A stretch of DNA of 64,000 bases from Aaosphaeria pasadenensis (taxonomy: Eukaryota; Ascomycota; Dothideomycetes; Pleosporales). Location: the NCBI GenBank assembly GCA_022813625.1, contig JAKLMB010000028.1, positions 493,033-557,032 on the forward strand, in the 5' to 3' direction. Below, one piece after another: positions 25,675 to 38,813 of the stretch (position 1 is the stretch's first letter; each line of letters starts with the position of its first letter). A model generated the notes under the pieces. The model did not search any database. It was not told the DNA's origin and saw nothing but the letters and a program-made list of their open reading frames with translations. A program made the translations under genes and the position numbers.

Positions 25675-26239
25675 GGTAGAAATCTCGGACTGTTGTATAT
25701 GTATCTGATTGTCCGAATTTGTTGTATAGAGATCAAACAGTCGCTTCAATACTGTGTGTGCCGGGAGAGGGAGGGGTCGTGTAGTTGAGTTGAATGTCAG
25801 TGTCCGTTGGTGTTGGTATTGGCGTTGGTATTGGTGTTGAATGTTGATGGTGATGGCTATTGTTGTTTTGGATGGTCCGAGCGTGCGCACATGGCAACGC
25901 AGTGCATGTGTGGCTGAGTGGCTGTGCTATCTGGTTGTGGCGAATATTCTTCCGGGCAGCTAGCTCTCTGGTGATGCGCTTGAGACCTGACAACATCGTT
26001 AACTTTTTAGTGTGTACGTCACTTGCCCACGTCTTGAGACCAGTGACACGACCTCCTAGAATCATATCTATAGGAGGACTTTGTCTCTGGCTCTATCAGT
26101 TATAGGCCACGGAAGTCTCCCAGACATACAGACCGCACACACACACACACACACACACACGCAGGGTGCATCCACATTCCTCAACCTCCACCGCCACCCT
26201 TCATCACTGTTTTGATCCGCCTAAACACGACCATTGACC
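25675..26239. other. Divergent promoter region SPC24/FIS1
   Basis: 565 bp between opposite start codons. It includes a (CA)n tract at 26136-26160 and a pyrimidine-rich leader before FIS1. An open frame on the minus strand reaching 26065 is a low-complexity shadow with no family features. Confidence 0.6.
26136..26160. repeat. (CA)n microsatellite
   Basis: Perfect CA dinucleotide tract of about 25 bases, some 80 bases upstream of the FIS1 start codon. Such tracts are polymorphic and may exclude nucleosomes in promoters. Confidence 0.95.
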
Positions 26240-26861
26240 ATGACATCCTCATTACCCTGTAAGTCAATTCCGGGGTTGCACTATGACTCCTTCCTTGAAA
26301 TCATGATACAATCAGTTAACTGACGTCTTTTCACATATAGATGCGGCCGACGTTGAGAGTCCACTGAAGCCAGATGAACTCCAAGTTCTACGAGCGCAAT
26401 TCGAAAAAGAAGGAGAATACGTTGGACTGCAAACAAAGTTTAACTATGCTTGGGTATGATGTTACTGCACCCTATCGAAGTGTGCAGATATTGCATCGCG
26501 CGCTCACTTTATACTGACGCTGTCTTTATAGGGTCTCATAAAATCGAATCATCGCGCAGAGCAGCAAGAAGGTGTTCGCCTACTTTCTGAAATCTTCCGC
26601 AACTCCCGTGAACGGCGGCGAGAGTGCCTCTACTATCTTGCACTGGGCAATTACAAGCTAGGGAATTACGCTGAAGCACGGCGGTACAACGAGTTGCTCT
26701 TGGAATTGGAGCCTGCGAACTTGCAAGCAGGAAGCTTGAAAAATCTCATTGACGAGAAGGTCGCAAAGGAGGGCTTGGTGGGCGTGGCGATTGTGGGCGG
26801 CCTGGCAGTTGCAGCTGGTATTGTGGGTAGTATCCTTTTCAAAGGTGCAAGAAGGAGGTAA
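26240..26861 (+). CDS. FIS1: Mitochondrial fission 1 protein
   Basis: Three exons, 26240-26258, 26341-26453 and 26532-26861, give 153 residues, the usual Fis1 length. It is a tail-anchored outer-membrane adaptor that recruits the fission dynamin through its TPR-like bundle. Visible features: the N-terminal arm (AADVESPLKPDELQVLR), the first helices (TKFNYAWGLIKSNHRAEQQE), the second TPR (RECLYYLALGNYKLGNYAEA, then RRYNELLLELEP), and a C-terminal membrane helix (LVGVAIVGGLAVAAGIVGSI) followed by a basic tail (KGARRR). The 19-nt first exon encodes only MTSSLP plus one base. Confidence 0.97.
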
Positions 26862-28126
26862 GAAGAAGGCATGGCTTTGTGGAGAGTGTTTTACAACAGG
26901 AGATTTCATCTTATGTTGCATGGAATGGCGATGCGAAATGCTTTCCTGTAATGATGTGAATGTATGGGTTTGTGCAAAGGCGTCACATGGTGTGTATATA
27001 TTGCTGGCATGTATTGACTCGAAGTCTTCCACTCCACCAGCTCTGTCTGTACGTTTGTATTCGAGCTCCCGCGACGAGCCAGTGTTGAAGACCATAAGTA
27101 TCTGAATGCGGGTGGGTGTTGTGACTGTATCTTCCCAATCATGTGGCGGGGTCTCATAAATGGCCGAGTCAGAAGACAGGCAAACAGCATGCCGCTTTGC
27201 TCGTTACTGCTTTATTTCTTTTATAAGCAGTGCATGTAGCAAGAGATACATGTATTACGACGAGATGTCTGAGCTGGCTTGAAGAGCGACACGCTGCATA
27301 CCCCCACCTGCCCACCCCACCGCTGCCTTGTAACGACAAGAAATGTTTGCTTTTCCCTTTCTTTCTAAACATGTCTGTTACACGAAAGAGGAGTAGCATA
27401 ACTGGCACGGAACAATTATCGTATCTTGCCTAGATAACGTAGCTGCCTGTCTCTCTCTCTCTATCCCTCTCTCTATCTGCATTATCAGTCACTCTGGTCA
27501 ATAGATAGATTGGTTGATTGTCTGTCTATCAGCACGTACTCGCTATTCAGTCGTCGGCCATTTGTCTCCGTTCTCCGCCCTTGGCCCTCCGCCCGCCGCC
27601 AGGAACAACGTCACCGTCTGTCCCAGTCAGAGCAATTCAAGAATCACAGTCCACGCGATTATTACAGCAACGACTCCCTACATACCTCGTGTCTATTTAC
27701 AAACTGCTTTTTGTCATAACGAAGCGTACCCTTTCGGTTAATGCACATCTTGCAAACCTCACAGCTACCTCGTTCTTGATTGCCCTTACGCCCTCGTCTT
27801 TTTTTGTTTGCCAACCGCATCTAGAACCATCCTCCTTATCGATTTTGCATACATCTTCTGCTCAAGGCCAATATCGTAAATAGCCACGACTGAGACCGCA
27901 GAACAGATATCCTTCTCCCCGCCGTCCCGCATTTCACAAGGCACTGCGCGGGCTTTTGTGGCCGCAGAGCTCGCGCTGCCGCCATCTGACTTTCGCTCAC
28001 GCGTGAGTACCTCCTTCCATTGCGCAACTTCCATCTGACTCACATTTGACTATAGTTCCTCTCGACGCCGCACGTATAACTATCCCCATCCCGCACACTT
28101 CAAATTTATACAAATCCGCCTCCAAC
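26862..28126. other. Spacer upstream of the RING ligase gene
   Basis: 1.27 kb including the FIS1 3' end and a CT-rich run (27448-27478). The part 27500-28126 is pyrimidine-rich and probably the promoter and leader of the ligase gene. Short open frames here have no recognisable domain. Confidence 0.5.
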
Positions 28127-29718
28127 ATGGCCGACCACTCGTCATCTCGTCCACAGCATCAGAGCCCAGCCCACCGTGATATGATGTTCTGCCATGAGTG
28201 TCAGGATGAGTGGTATCGGGATCAACATGGACTCACTTGCCCGGAGTGTGGTTCTGACTTTACCGAAATAGTAAGCATGTGCAGGCGAAAGGCAGCTTGT
28301 GTCAGCGGCTGCTGCTTTGAGATGTTTTCATTGACACCAGTCTTCAGATTGAGGACGACAACGATCCTCGAGATCATCATTTGCAAGACCACGGCGAGAG
28401 TGACGACGGCACGGATTCTCTGCCAGGCCTCGAGGAAGTGCCTCCCTACCAAGACCTCGTCCACACTCCCTGGCTAGACAGCGTTCAGAACAATAACAGG
28501 GTTCAGAACAATGACCCGGAGGAAGGAGACATAAGCAATCTACAATGGAGGCAGGTGGGTCCCGGTCGATTTGCTGTGACAGGCACAATGTACCGGACTG
28601 TCTCTCCTCATGACCTGAGCGGAGGTGGGGGCGGAGGCCGAGGCGGAGGCCTGGATACCGGTCCCATAGGTGGCTTCGCGGCGATGCTGAACTCAATCAT
28701 TGGAGGTGCGCGCCTTCATCAAGATGTTGAAGGACAAGACCCAAACAGCGAACACCAACACACCCATGCACCACAGAATACTGGTTCAGGAACAACCGCC
28801 GATGGCCATAGATTCACGTACACGGCTGGAGCACGCCTTTATCCTCGAGATGCCAACCATCCTGGTCCTCAGATCGAGCCCTTGGACGAACTCAACAAGT
28901 AAGTAGCCACCGATCGAACTCGAAGGGAGTCATGTTTCTGACGCAATGACAGCGTTTTGGTAGGTCTCATGGCTGCATTTGGCGAAGTCCCAGGCGGAAA
29001 TCATCCTCATGCTCATCATCACAATGTGCACGCGCACAGTGGATTGGATGACGATGGAAGTGCTCGAGGCACACCGTTGAACCCACTGATGGCACTTTTC
29101 TCTCAGGTAATGGCCGGAAACGGCCAGATTGGAGATGCAGTTTATTCGCAAGAAGCTCTCGACAGAATTATTTCGCAACTCATGGAGCAGAATTCAACAT
29201 CTAACGCCCCGGGCCCAGCCTCGCAAGCTGATATTGACTCACTACCCCGTAAATTGGTCACCAATGAGATGCTAGGTTCGGAAGGCAAGGCGGAATGCAG
29301 CATTTGCATGGATGAAGTTCAAATTGGGGAAGAAGTGACTGAGTTACCATGTCACCATTGGTTCCATCATACGTGCGTTTCAGCATGGTTGGCCGAGCAC
29401 GATACCTGCCCACACTGTCGAAAAGGCATCACTCAAAGGCCCGACGCTAGCAGTCATGCGGGTTCATCCAACGACCGCAGCACAGGTAACCCCAGTGCTG
29501 CCGCAGACTCTATGCAGTCTCCGAGTCGTCCTGTGCCAGGCTCTTTCGAGGTCTCAGGAAGTGAGCCATCAGGGAATGTCATGGAAGACAACGACCCTTC
29601 GGCGTATCATCTACAGAACACAGATCAAACACGACCCCAAGAATCACGACCTTCAGATGGTAGCTCTGGTGGGATAGGGGGCATATTGAGGAGGGGGCTT
29701 TTTGGCCCGCAAAATTAG
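28127..29718 (+). CDS. RING-H2 E3 ubiquitin ligase with N-terminal zinc ribbon (RNF115/126-like)
   Basis: Three exons, 28127-28270, 28348-28898 and 28953-29718, give 486 residues. A CxxC...CxxC zinc ribbon lies at the N-terminus (Cys22, Cys25, Cys38, Cys41; MFCHECQDEW and LTCPECGSDF). The middle is disordered with Gly and His runs (SGGGGGGRGGG; HPHAHHHNVHAH). A C3H2C3 RING lies at about 346-390 (CSICMDEVQIGEEV, LPCHHWFHHTCVSAWL, CPHCRKG). The layout matches RNF115/RNF126 and their fungal relatives, which ubiquitinate misfolded or mislocalised clients; the substrate is unknown. The C-terminal tail ends in RRGLFGPQN. Confidence 0.95.
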
Positions 29719-32700
29719 AGAATATGTTGAATAGTTCTCACTGCTCCTCGATTGCTTAGATGACCTTGAGCAGGGCGGTGCGAGGATATGACAGACCCGC
29801 GGCCATGGTATCTCTTCAAACTACCAATCTGTAAATGATACCCTCTAGATATGAATTCAAATGCACACGAGCCGTCACGACAATCCCATCAGCCTCTGGG
29901 CAAATACAACTTCCTACTGGTAGACTTTCCAGGTCTCTCTCTTGAAAACGAAATGATGGCAATTACCAGTAGCTCTCCTTTGTCCTTGAGTCAGGCGTCC
30001 GACGGTTTCGCGTAATAACACGGCGTTGGTTTATATTACTCATGTTATTCACGTTTGTCTGGTAAAGAACCATGGTCGCAGATAGGTCGAGTCTCACAAT
30101 AGATATCGTTGAAATGGACACCAATACACAATGGTCAGAAGCAGGTGCCGGCTGATAGTAGGCATTGCTATAAGCTATTCGACCGGATGGCCTTGGTTTG
30201 TCTATCACTTATTATGTATCTGGATTGTTCCCTCAAAAGATTCTCATTACCTCTTACGGAGATAACGTGATCCAAGCATTGAAGCCGAACGGCTTCGTGT
30301 CACGCTGGATGCAGTGCTATTTGTTCAGGTCTCTGGAGGTCGGTTTTTAGGCATTTAATTATCTCGTAGGAGACGATGGAGGAATGCTGAGATGTGACGC
30401 AACAAAGGTCGATGCGAATGACTTGAACAGTCTGCGGCGACCTGACGTGTCGATTGAGATATGGTAACGTGGATATTACATTACCTTCATCCCCTCCTTC
30501 CCAATGAGATAGACTGCCGCCGTGTAAAGTGATCGAACAAAGTGATGTGTCCATGTACAAGCTGCAGGCGAATCTGCCAGCTAGCTGTCACTGAAGATGC
30601 ATTCTGGACTTCTGCACACCCAATTGAAAAGGCAGTATGCGATGACAGCTCAGAGCGGAACAAGGGTGTGCGCAAACACTTCAGAGAACCATTAATCTTG
30701 GCAAAGTCTGGTCCGTGGAGGGTCGGCAAAAATTAGTTAACTCCAAGTACTCCGTACTCACGCTGTTATTACTATGTACACGAAATCGACACGATTTGAC
30801 AGGCTAAAGCACTATACTATCCTCCTGCGTTCGCAGAAGAAGTATTCGATTGTCTTCCGTGATTCTTGTTGCACAAGACAAGAGACAGAATCATGTAATC
30901 GACCTGAGGTGGCACGGGTGGGTAGGTACCTAGGTTACCGTAGGTAGTTATATCATGGTTCCATTAGTTAGTTAGTTAGATGGGTGGGATGACAAATGTC
31001 TGGTCTCCACTGCTTCCGCAGTTTATGCTTTCATCTATTGGCATATTTTATACCACACCACAGTGACCACAGTGACCACAGTGGTACACCACGCCGTATC
31101 TACCTAATTTACGCCGTCACTTTAGTTGTGGTCGAAAGATGGAGTCTCATGGAAGGAGCATTGGAAATCCCAGCGTACATTCCGTTATTGCACATGAGCA
31201 TGACTCGATCTGATGGATCATCCAAGGGGTCTGAAGTCTGTTCACATCTTTCATACACAGTAACAGTACTCGCCCAACTCCTCGGGACTTTGAAAGTGTA
31301 AAGGCTGTTTTTTTCCTTTGGCGCCGCCATGGCCGATCCATGGCAATTCAACTCGCCCACTCGCCAAAGACGATGCGCAAAGGTCTTCCTGCAGTCGATG
31401 CTGTATCGCCAGCGCATCACGATTCGCGGCTCTGCCTGGTTCGGCGGCCACCCCGGCAGCAATGACAGATTCTTCCCATCTTTCTCGCACTTCTTTCCTG
31501 CTGCATGCTCATGGGATTTACAGGAGGAAACCATCAATTTACCTGTCTGTACAGAGTACGTGGGCAGTACTGAATGGTATCGTATACTCCGTAGTTGCGT
31601 CGTAATTGTCGCAAGTATTGAATTGATTGGTATTGTACTCTACAAGCTCGTATACCTTCTCTATTCTAATCCAAATGGCAAACTATGTAATTATGGAGTA
31701 TGGAGTACGGAGTATACTGTGTCGACATAAGTATACATACACAGGACAGGGCGGGGCAGGGGCAGGGCTGCCAGGGCACAGAGGGGACAGGCGGGAAGAT
31801 GGCGCGCCCGCGATATGTATCTGCAGGGCCACTAGAGCCCGTGGAGCTTGACGAGACCCAACCTCACCTGTTCGCATGAGAGGCGCCGACGACAGCGTAT
31901 CGCACAGAGCAAGGTGGGAACCGCCAGCTGCAAAACATCTTGACAAAACCGTGTCACTGTATACACAGTAATGTACATAGTATGCAAGTAATGCAGCTAC
32001 AGTAACTAGTCAGGCAGTAATTACATATCCAGAGTCAGAGGTATTGGAGGGTAGGCCGTCAGGGAGTCTGTGGAGAGGTAAACAATGATTTGGTTGATCC
32101 GGCAATGGGAGAACCGTGTACTCCGTATTATAGAACATGTCTTGTGCCGATGGGGACGGGGACGAGGAAGGGGACTTTGAGAAGGATCCACGACTCTTTG
32201 CTCTAATCATCAATGGCCTATACATGATTGCACAGCATGGTTCGCAGAATCGCAGCTGGTCATTATGTTGTGTGTTGTCGACACTTGACACACGTAGTGC
32301 ACGAGGGAGGCATCACAACAGACTTTGTTCCAACCATCGACTGTCCCCTGGTTCTAGGTACACAGTATTTGATACAATCATTCATGCATCATTCATCCAA
32401 GTTGTTGTTGGCACAGAACGATTTTTCTATCAACTGACGCATGGAGGCAGTGTCGCAGGTGCTCTCAAGGTATTATGGGCAGATGTACGGAGTACTCTGC
32501 TCCGTACATGCTTTGTATCTATTCTGTTCCATTCATACGGAGTACTCGTGCACAAGAAGTACATACCTACATTGCTTGTCGCCACAAAACTTGTAATGCA
32601 ATGCAGACAGATACATATACTGCACTGTGTACGGATTATCGTGTGCACCAATTCATCTTGGTCAATGTCCGTTGCGCGAAGCCGTTCGGCCTCGACCGTG

Positions 32701-33350
32701 GCATTTATTGCATGTTGTGTACTAAACTAGGCTCGACATCACAATTTAAGTTCCTTTGAAGATCTTCTTCTTGTTGTTCATTCCCGTCTGTTCTCCACGT
32801 TTGTTGTTGTTGAATCTGTCTGCCCTCCAGACAGTCAGGATAGTTGATATAACACTACCTCTCTCTCACTATCACTCTCAATTCCCATCAGCAATTGGGA
32901 TACGCTCGACATATACTCTGTACTTCGTACTCGTGTTTTACATATACTATCTCTTTCCCATCGCCTCGACATAAACCATCCATCGACAAGACCAGACCTT
33001 CAAGGTTCCAATAGAGATCACTGTCACCGAGGATCTCTGCTGTACCTAGGTACGTTGTAAGAGCCCAGTTACGTGCTTGCTCGTCCGTACTCGCCACGAC
33101 ACAGGCCACTGTGACTCGACCCCTGCCTGTGGTTGGCAGTCGGCTCAACCATCCACGCAGTAACTAATTGCTTGTATAGTTACGGAGTACTCCGTAGGTT
33201 ACATACAATACCTTCTTGTAGACGTAGGTAGGTCGGCATCCAACCACCAGCCGCCGGTACAGGTAACAATCTACGGGAACACGCAACCCACGCACACCGC
33301 ACGTTGCAAGTCGCACGGCGCACGCCACACCTACACACGGACTCGCATAG

Positions 33351-33378
<28 letters not shown>
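33351..33378. repeat. (AC)n microsatellite
   Basis: Perfect AC dinucleotide tract of about 28 bases in the gene-poor interval. Confidence 0.95.
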
Positions 33379-33381
<3 letters not shown>

Positions 33382-34060
33382 GGCATACGACCCGTGCATG
33401 TGAGTTGTGCATTGCTGTGCTGTACAAGCAACTTATTAGTAGCTTTTCGACTAAGGTTAGTAACTAGTGGTCCTAGTTAGTGCCAGTGGATACAGTCAGT
33501 CATTTACTGTGTAAGTGATTTCCCTAGAAACTGAGCCGGGGCGCGTAGATGGGCGTTAGTGTAGCATCTCCCCCGGACCCCGTCGAGTTGGACGACGTGC
33601 TACGCGTTGATTGGCAAAGGAAAACTCAATTCCTCCCAAGCGCAGGGTAAATTTCTCTCCCCATCCCATCCCATCCCATACAATCCATACAGTCAGTCCA
33701 TACACAGACCTCCAATGGCCATACCGCCTTCTTGCAATTGCAGTCCTTGGGGGTCCTTGGGGTCCTCGGGGAGACTTTTAACGAGAACCTGCCCTGCATT
33801 GCATGCATTGGCCGCTGCTGTGTTGTGCTCGTACATAAAAGTCAATCCTTTCCCAACGCCTTTTCACTGGTCTTTCTCGGTCTTGATAGATGGACATGAC
33901 CCCATTCTGCCAGGTCCTAACTTCATTGACTACTTGTACACAATCAAACTAACGACAAAACAAGACAAACCTCCCTTGAGAGAAAGATACCTACCTGCCT
34001 ACGGAGTAATACCTAGGTAGAGAATTGAGGATAGTCAGAGAAAGAGAGAAGATACTCCGT

Positions 34061-34080
34061 AGAGAGAGAGAGAGAGAGAG
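34061..34080. repeat. (AG)n microsatellite
   Basis: AG dinucleotide tract some 140 bases upstream of the coiled-coil gene's start codon, probably in its leader or core promoter. Confidence 0.85.
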
Positions 34081-34216
34081 GAAAAAAACTTTCTTCCAAT
34101 CTTCTCTTCTTTCTCACTCTACTCGACTCTATTTCTCCCTCTCCCTTCATCCACTCTACCACTGGTAGCACGCTACTATTGCTATCACTGCTGTTGCTAC
34201 TGCTACCGCCGCCACC

Positions 34217-37200
34217 ATGCCCAGCTTTGGAAGGAGTCGGTCGAGCTATGAGTAAGTACAATCACTTTCTGCTGCCTACTGTCACCTTTACACGTCTACC
34301 TACCCTACCTGCCTACCTGCCTACCTACCTAAGGTACCTAGGGTAAGGTACCGAAGTACCTACCCACCTAGGTACCTAGCCTAACCTAACCAATATTAAA
34401 AAAAATCCATTTCCTATTTCTGTCATGTCCTCCTTCTCTTATCCTTCACCGTCACTTCGATCAACCCACCACACCCCCCGGCTCCAATCGTCATCCACCA
34501 CCACCACCACCACCACCACCACCATCACAATCATCAATCACTCAACCTTTTTTTTTTCTTTCCTTTCTCTGTCAACACTCCACACCGCAACTACTATTCA
34601 CCCCTCCCCTACCCCTCTCACTTCCTCTTCCTCCACCTCCACCTCCCCTCTTCATCCTTCTTTCTATTCATCTTCCTCCTCCTCCTCTTTCTACTACTAC
34701 CACTACTACTACTCTATTCTCCCTCCCTCTTGTCCTCCTCTCTACATACCAATCAAATCCCTCTATAAGAGTCAACACCATTCTGACATATTCCCTCCGG
34801 CAGTACCACCGCAAAGGAACAGAAACAAATCCTTGCGGACATCAACGCCGGCTCTCAAAAATTTGGGAGGAAGCTCTTGCCTAAACCGCCTACTCAACCA
34901 CGAGGAAAGAGCTCGGACACTATCACGCCTGTGACTGTCCTCAGCCCAGATCCACAACAAGAGGAGCGTAGAGGCCGCAAATCCACCTCTTCAAATAGAC
35001 CTAAGCTTCCCAAACGCACAAGCAGTATGCGAAGAGCGTACAACTATTTCTTCGGCGCCGCACAGGCACCACCTTCGCCCACGACACCTCCACAATCTCA
35101 TCCCGCCACTGCTGATGACGAGGCCTCGCAATCCACTGCGAAGCCTGACGAGCAGACCCAAAGGGATGTTCCAGATACACCGCCTGAGACGCCAGCAGCA
35201 GATAGGCATCCAAGTATCCAGCGAGAGCTAGGTAAGTTTTCCTCTTTTCCTCAACTTATACTTGGAAAACTGCAATGCAATGCAATTGCCGGCCAGATTC
35301 CGCACCAGATTTTCACTGCATTCGAATGGTAGCTAATACACCTTTCCAGAGCCCGAATTACCATCTCCGCAAGCTAGCGATTCCCCCCAAGTGAAGATCG
35401 AGAAGCTCCAAGCTAAGCTAGCCAAGATCGAAAGCGACCTACACGAAGCCAACAGGGTCGTGCAGCAACAAGATGGCACTATCACCGCCATTAACGAGGA
35501 GTACGCAGAGAAGGAACGGGAGTTCGAAGAGCGCCAGGCTGCTCTGCAGCAAGACAAGAAGGACCTCGAGGAGCACATGGTCAGCGTGGTTGTGCAACAA
35601 GTGCACGAGGCTAAGGCGAAAGAGCGAGTCACCATAAAAGACGAGTGTGAGCGAGTGTTCAACGACAAGATGGAGCAAGCAACGCGTGGCTATGAAGCTC
35701 GGATTGCCGACCTGCAGAACGAGATCACTCAGTTGAACACCACTATCAAAGAGCTCAAGGCCGAACTCGCTCAACAAAATCAAAGCAACTCAGCACCTGC
35801 CCCTAGTGCAGACTTGGAAGCCAAGGATGCCGAAATTGTGACCCTTACCTCGGAGAAGAAAGCCAAGGAAGATGAGCTGGCAGCTGCCACGAGCGAACTT
35901 GAGTCTCTGAAGGCCTCTTATGAATCCAACAAGGCATCCACAGAGCAGGCGCTCGCCAGCCTTCAGGAGGAGCTTGAGACTGTTAAGACCCTTCACGTGA
36001 CCGACAAGTCTTCTGCAGAGGTGGCCCTCAGCAAAGCACAGGACGAGCTCGAAGCACTCAAGGCCACTGTAACCGAAATGCAGGCCCAGAAGGGGTCCTC
36101 TGTTCCTCAGGCTGATTTAGACTCCAAGGTGGCCGAGATCACTGCCCTCACCTCGGCAAAGGAGGCTGTGGATGATGCTCTGGCTAAAGCTCAGCAAGAA
36201 GTGGAGGCATTGAAGACAACCCATGAGTCTGACAAGGCTTCCACCGACGAAGCCCTGGCCAAGGCAAAGGCAGAAATTGAGGCTCTCACGACGACCATTA
36301 CCAGCCTGGAGTCTGGGAAGACAAACACGGACGAGGCCCTGAGCAAGGGACAGGAGGAGCTCGATTCACTCAAGGCTGCAGTAGCCAAACTCGAGGCGGA
36401 GAAGGCCTCCACTATTCCCCGTGCGGACCTGGAAGCCAAGATCAGCGAGGCAGAAGCCCTAGCTACGGCCAAGGGGGAGCTTGACGTTCTTGTTGCCAGC
36501 TTGCAGAAGGAGGTGGAGGAAGCGAAGACAAGCCATGTCGAAGCCACCGCAGGCCTGACCGCGAAAACGGCGGAGCTCCAGCAATTAACCGAGACACACA
36601 ACGCCCAAACAATCGAGGTTGAAGGCTTCAAGAAGGAGATCGCATCCTTGCAGGACCTAGTAAAGTCGGCAGACTCTGCGAAGGGAGATGCTCAAGGTCT
36701 GGCTACCAAGATTACCGAGCTAGAGGCCGCTTTGAAAGAATCCCAACTCGCTGTCGGTTCGAGCAAGGATGAGCTCGCGACCGCTCAAGCAGACCTTGCT
36801 AGTGCCAAAGAAGCCGCCACAAAAGCTGCAGACAGCGCACAGGAAGGTGCTGAAGGACTTGGCGCGAAAATCGCCGAGCTCGAGACCACTGTCAAAGCCT
36901 CAAAGGAGGCATTAGAGGCTAAAGAGGCCGAATTGGTTGAGGTATCAAAGAACCTTGAAACAACCAAGAGCGATGCCGAGACGCTGCATGCAAAGATTGC
37001 TGACCTGGAGCAATCGTTGAAAGACTCCAACCAGGAAGTCTTGAAAGCTACCGAGGCTGCAAAGGGGGATGCTGAAGGCCATGCGGCTAAGATCATCTCC
37101 CTCGAAGCATCCCTCAAGGAGACGGAGGCCACCTTATCAGCCAAGAATGCCGAACTAGCCACCGCCCTAGAAGGATCTAGCAAATCCAGCGATCTGGAAA

Positions 37201-38813
37201 AGTCACTCGCCGATGCTGAAAAGTCTCTGGAGACGCTTAAGTCCGAGTTGGCTAGCAAATCGGATGCCTTGCAGGCCGCAGAGAGTGCAAAGGGTGATGC
37301 CAGCGCCTTGGAGACTAAGATCTCCGAGCTTGAAGAGAAACTCAAGGCCGCAGAAGAAACCGGACGCACTGCCACGGATTCGGCTAAGGGTGAAGTAGAA
37401 GCCTTGACCAAGAAGATTGCCGACCTCGAAGCTGCACAAACCACTTCTGTCGATCAATTAGAAAAGGTCGCTGCCGAACACGACGCTACCAAGGCATTGC
37501 TCAAGACCGCTGAGGAGGCAAAGGCCACTGCCGAAGAGGCTCTCGGCGAGCTGAAGGAGAAGTCGTCCGAGCATGAAGCTGCTCTCAAGGCAGCACAGGA
37601 AGCGCATGAAAATACAAAGAGTACATTGGCAGCTTCTGAAAAGTCGTTGGAGGAGAAGACGCAGGCCCACGATGCTGCTCTGAGCTCAGCCCAGAGCGAG
37701 ATGCAATCCAAGCTTGATGCTTCCGAGGAAGCGAGGAAGGAGGCGGAAGCTACACTTGAGAAGACTAAATCTGAACTTGAGGCACAGGTCAAGACAGCCA
37801 CCGATGATGCCTCTGCAAAATCTGCAGAGGTTGTGGAGCTCCAGTCTCAATTGACGGCTTCTCAGGCTGAGTCGAAGGAGGCATCTTCCCAGTTGGGTGA
37901 ACTCAAGGTTGCACAGGAGGCCAAGGCGGAGCTCGAGGCGAAGCTTGAAGCAGCCGTGGCCGAGTCCGCAAAGCACTCCACCAAGGTAGCCGAGCTGGAA
38001 AGCAAGATCACCGAACTTTCTGCCGCCGATAGTGCCAAGGTAGAACTGGAGGAGAAGGTGAAGCAGCTCTCAGGAGATGCCGAATCTAGTGCGGCCAAGG
38101 CGTCCGAGCTGGAGAAGAAACTCGCAGAGCAGGAGGAACAGGTCAAGGCAGCCAATGATGCATCCAGCGCCAGCGCCGAGAAGATTTCGCAGCTGGAGCT
38201 GAAGCTAAAGGATTTGGCCGCGGTCGAAACTTCGAAGACTGAATTAGAGGAGAAGCTCAAGGAGACGAGCAACAATGCCGAGTCAAGCGCAGCCAAGGTC
38301 TCTGAACTCGAGTCCAAGATCGAATCTCTTTCTGCTCTCGAGACGACTAAAGCTGAGCTTGAGGGAAAGCTCAAGGCTGCAGAAGAGGAGACGAAGTCTG
38401 CTACATCCAAGGTCAGCGAACTTGAAGCCAAAGTCTCAGAGGAGCAAGAGAAGTCCAAGGGTCAAATTGATGAGCTTAGTGCAAAGGTAGAGAGCCTCAA
38501 AAAGGAGCTCGATGAGAAGGCACATGCCGTCGAATCGAAGGAGGCACCAGCAACAGCTGAGGAGCCAAAGGTGGAAGAACCCAAGGTGGAAGAGCCCAAG
38601 GTGGAAGAGCCCAAGGTGGAAGAGCCCAAGGTGGAAGAGCCCAAGGTGGAAGAGCCGAAGGCAGAAGAGGCAAAAGCGGAGGAGTCTCCGGCGGAAGAGG
38701 CCAAGGAGGAGGACTCGAAAGATGAGGAGGGCGCTGCCGCTCCTGAGTCAAATGGAACCGCAGAGAAGCCGGCAGGGAAGAACAAGAAGAAGAAGAAGAA
38801 GGGCAAGAACTAA
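34217..38813 (+). CDS. Large coiled-coil protein with VEEPK repeats and Lys-rich tail
   Basis: Three exons, 34217-34251, 34804-35231 and 35350-38813, give 1308 residues. The 35-nt first exon encodes MPSFGRSRSSY, followed by a 552-nt intron. Residues 12-155 are basic and Pro/Ser-rich (ADINAGSQKFGRKLLPKPP). From about 165 to 1200 the protein is an almost unbroken heptad-like coiled coil (KIEKLQAKLAKIESDL, repeated KISELEEKL and KIADLEA patterns) with no enzymatic motif. The C-terminus has six VEEPK repeats, an acidic stretch and a final NKKKKKKGKN. Automatic annotation tends to label such fungal proteins 'M protein repeat'; that name reflects coiled-coil composition only. A tethering or scaffold role is plausible but not shown. 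Confidence 0.88.
38571..38660 (+). repeat. 15-bp coding minisatellite (VEEPK x 6)
   Basis: Six tandem copies of the 15-mer GTGGAAGAGCCCAAG with few substitutions, in frame inside the coiled-coil gene. Copy number is likely to vary between strains. Confidence 0.95.

Larger units (their letters stand above)
29719..34216. other. 4.5-kb gene-poor interval rich in short palindromes
   Basis: The longest non-coding stretch of the core region. Open frames up to 197 codons occur but overlap on both strands and show no family features. It carries many copies of TACTCCGTA/TACGGAGTA (near 30745, 31588, 31705, 32112, 32486, 32537, 33182, 34003, 34050), TACCTAGGTA words (30927, 33046, 34010), a (CA)n tract and an (AG)n tract next to the following gene. 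It may hold the promoter and long leader of the coiled-coil gene; a non-coding RNA cannot be judged. Confidence 0.55.

Noticed and set aside
32137..32730. 197-codon frame in the gene-poor interval
   Set aside because: Contains several intergenic TACGGAGTA words, low-complexity composition and no recognisable protein.
33351..33378. Regular repeats that might suggest a CRISPR array
   Set aside because: It is a simple dinucleotide tract; no repeat-spacer architecture exists in the window and the DNA is fungal.
36191..38806. Long open frames on the minus strand opposite the coiled-coil gene
   Set aside because: They are Ser/Ala/Leu-rich mirror translations of Glu/Lys/Ala-rich codons and have no family features; a codon-bias shadow.
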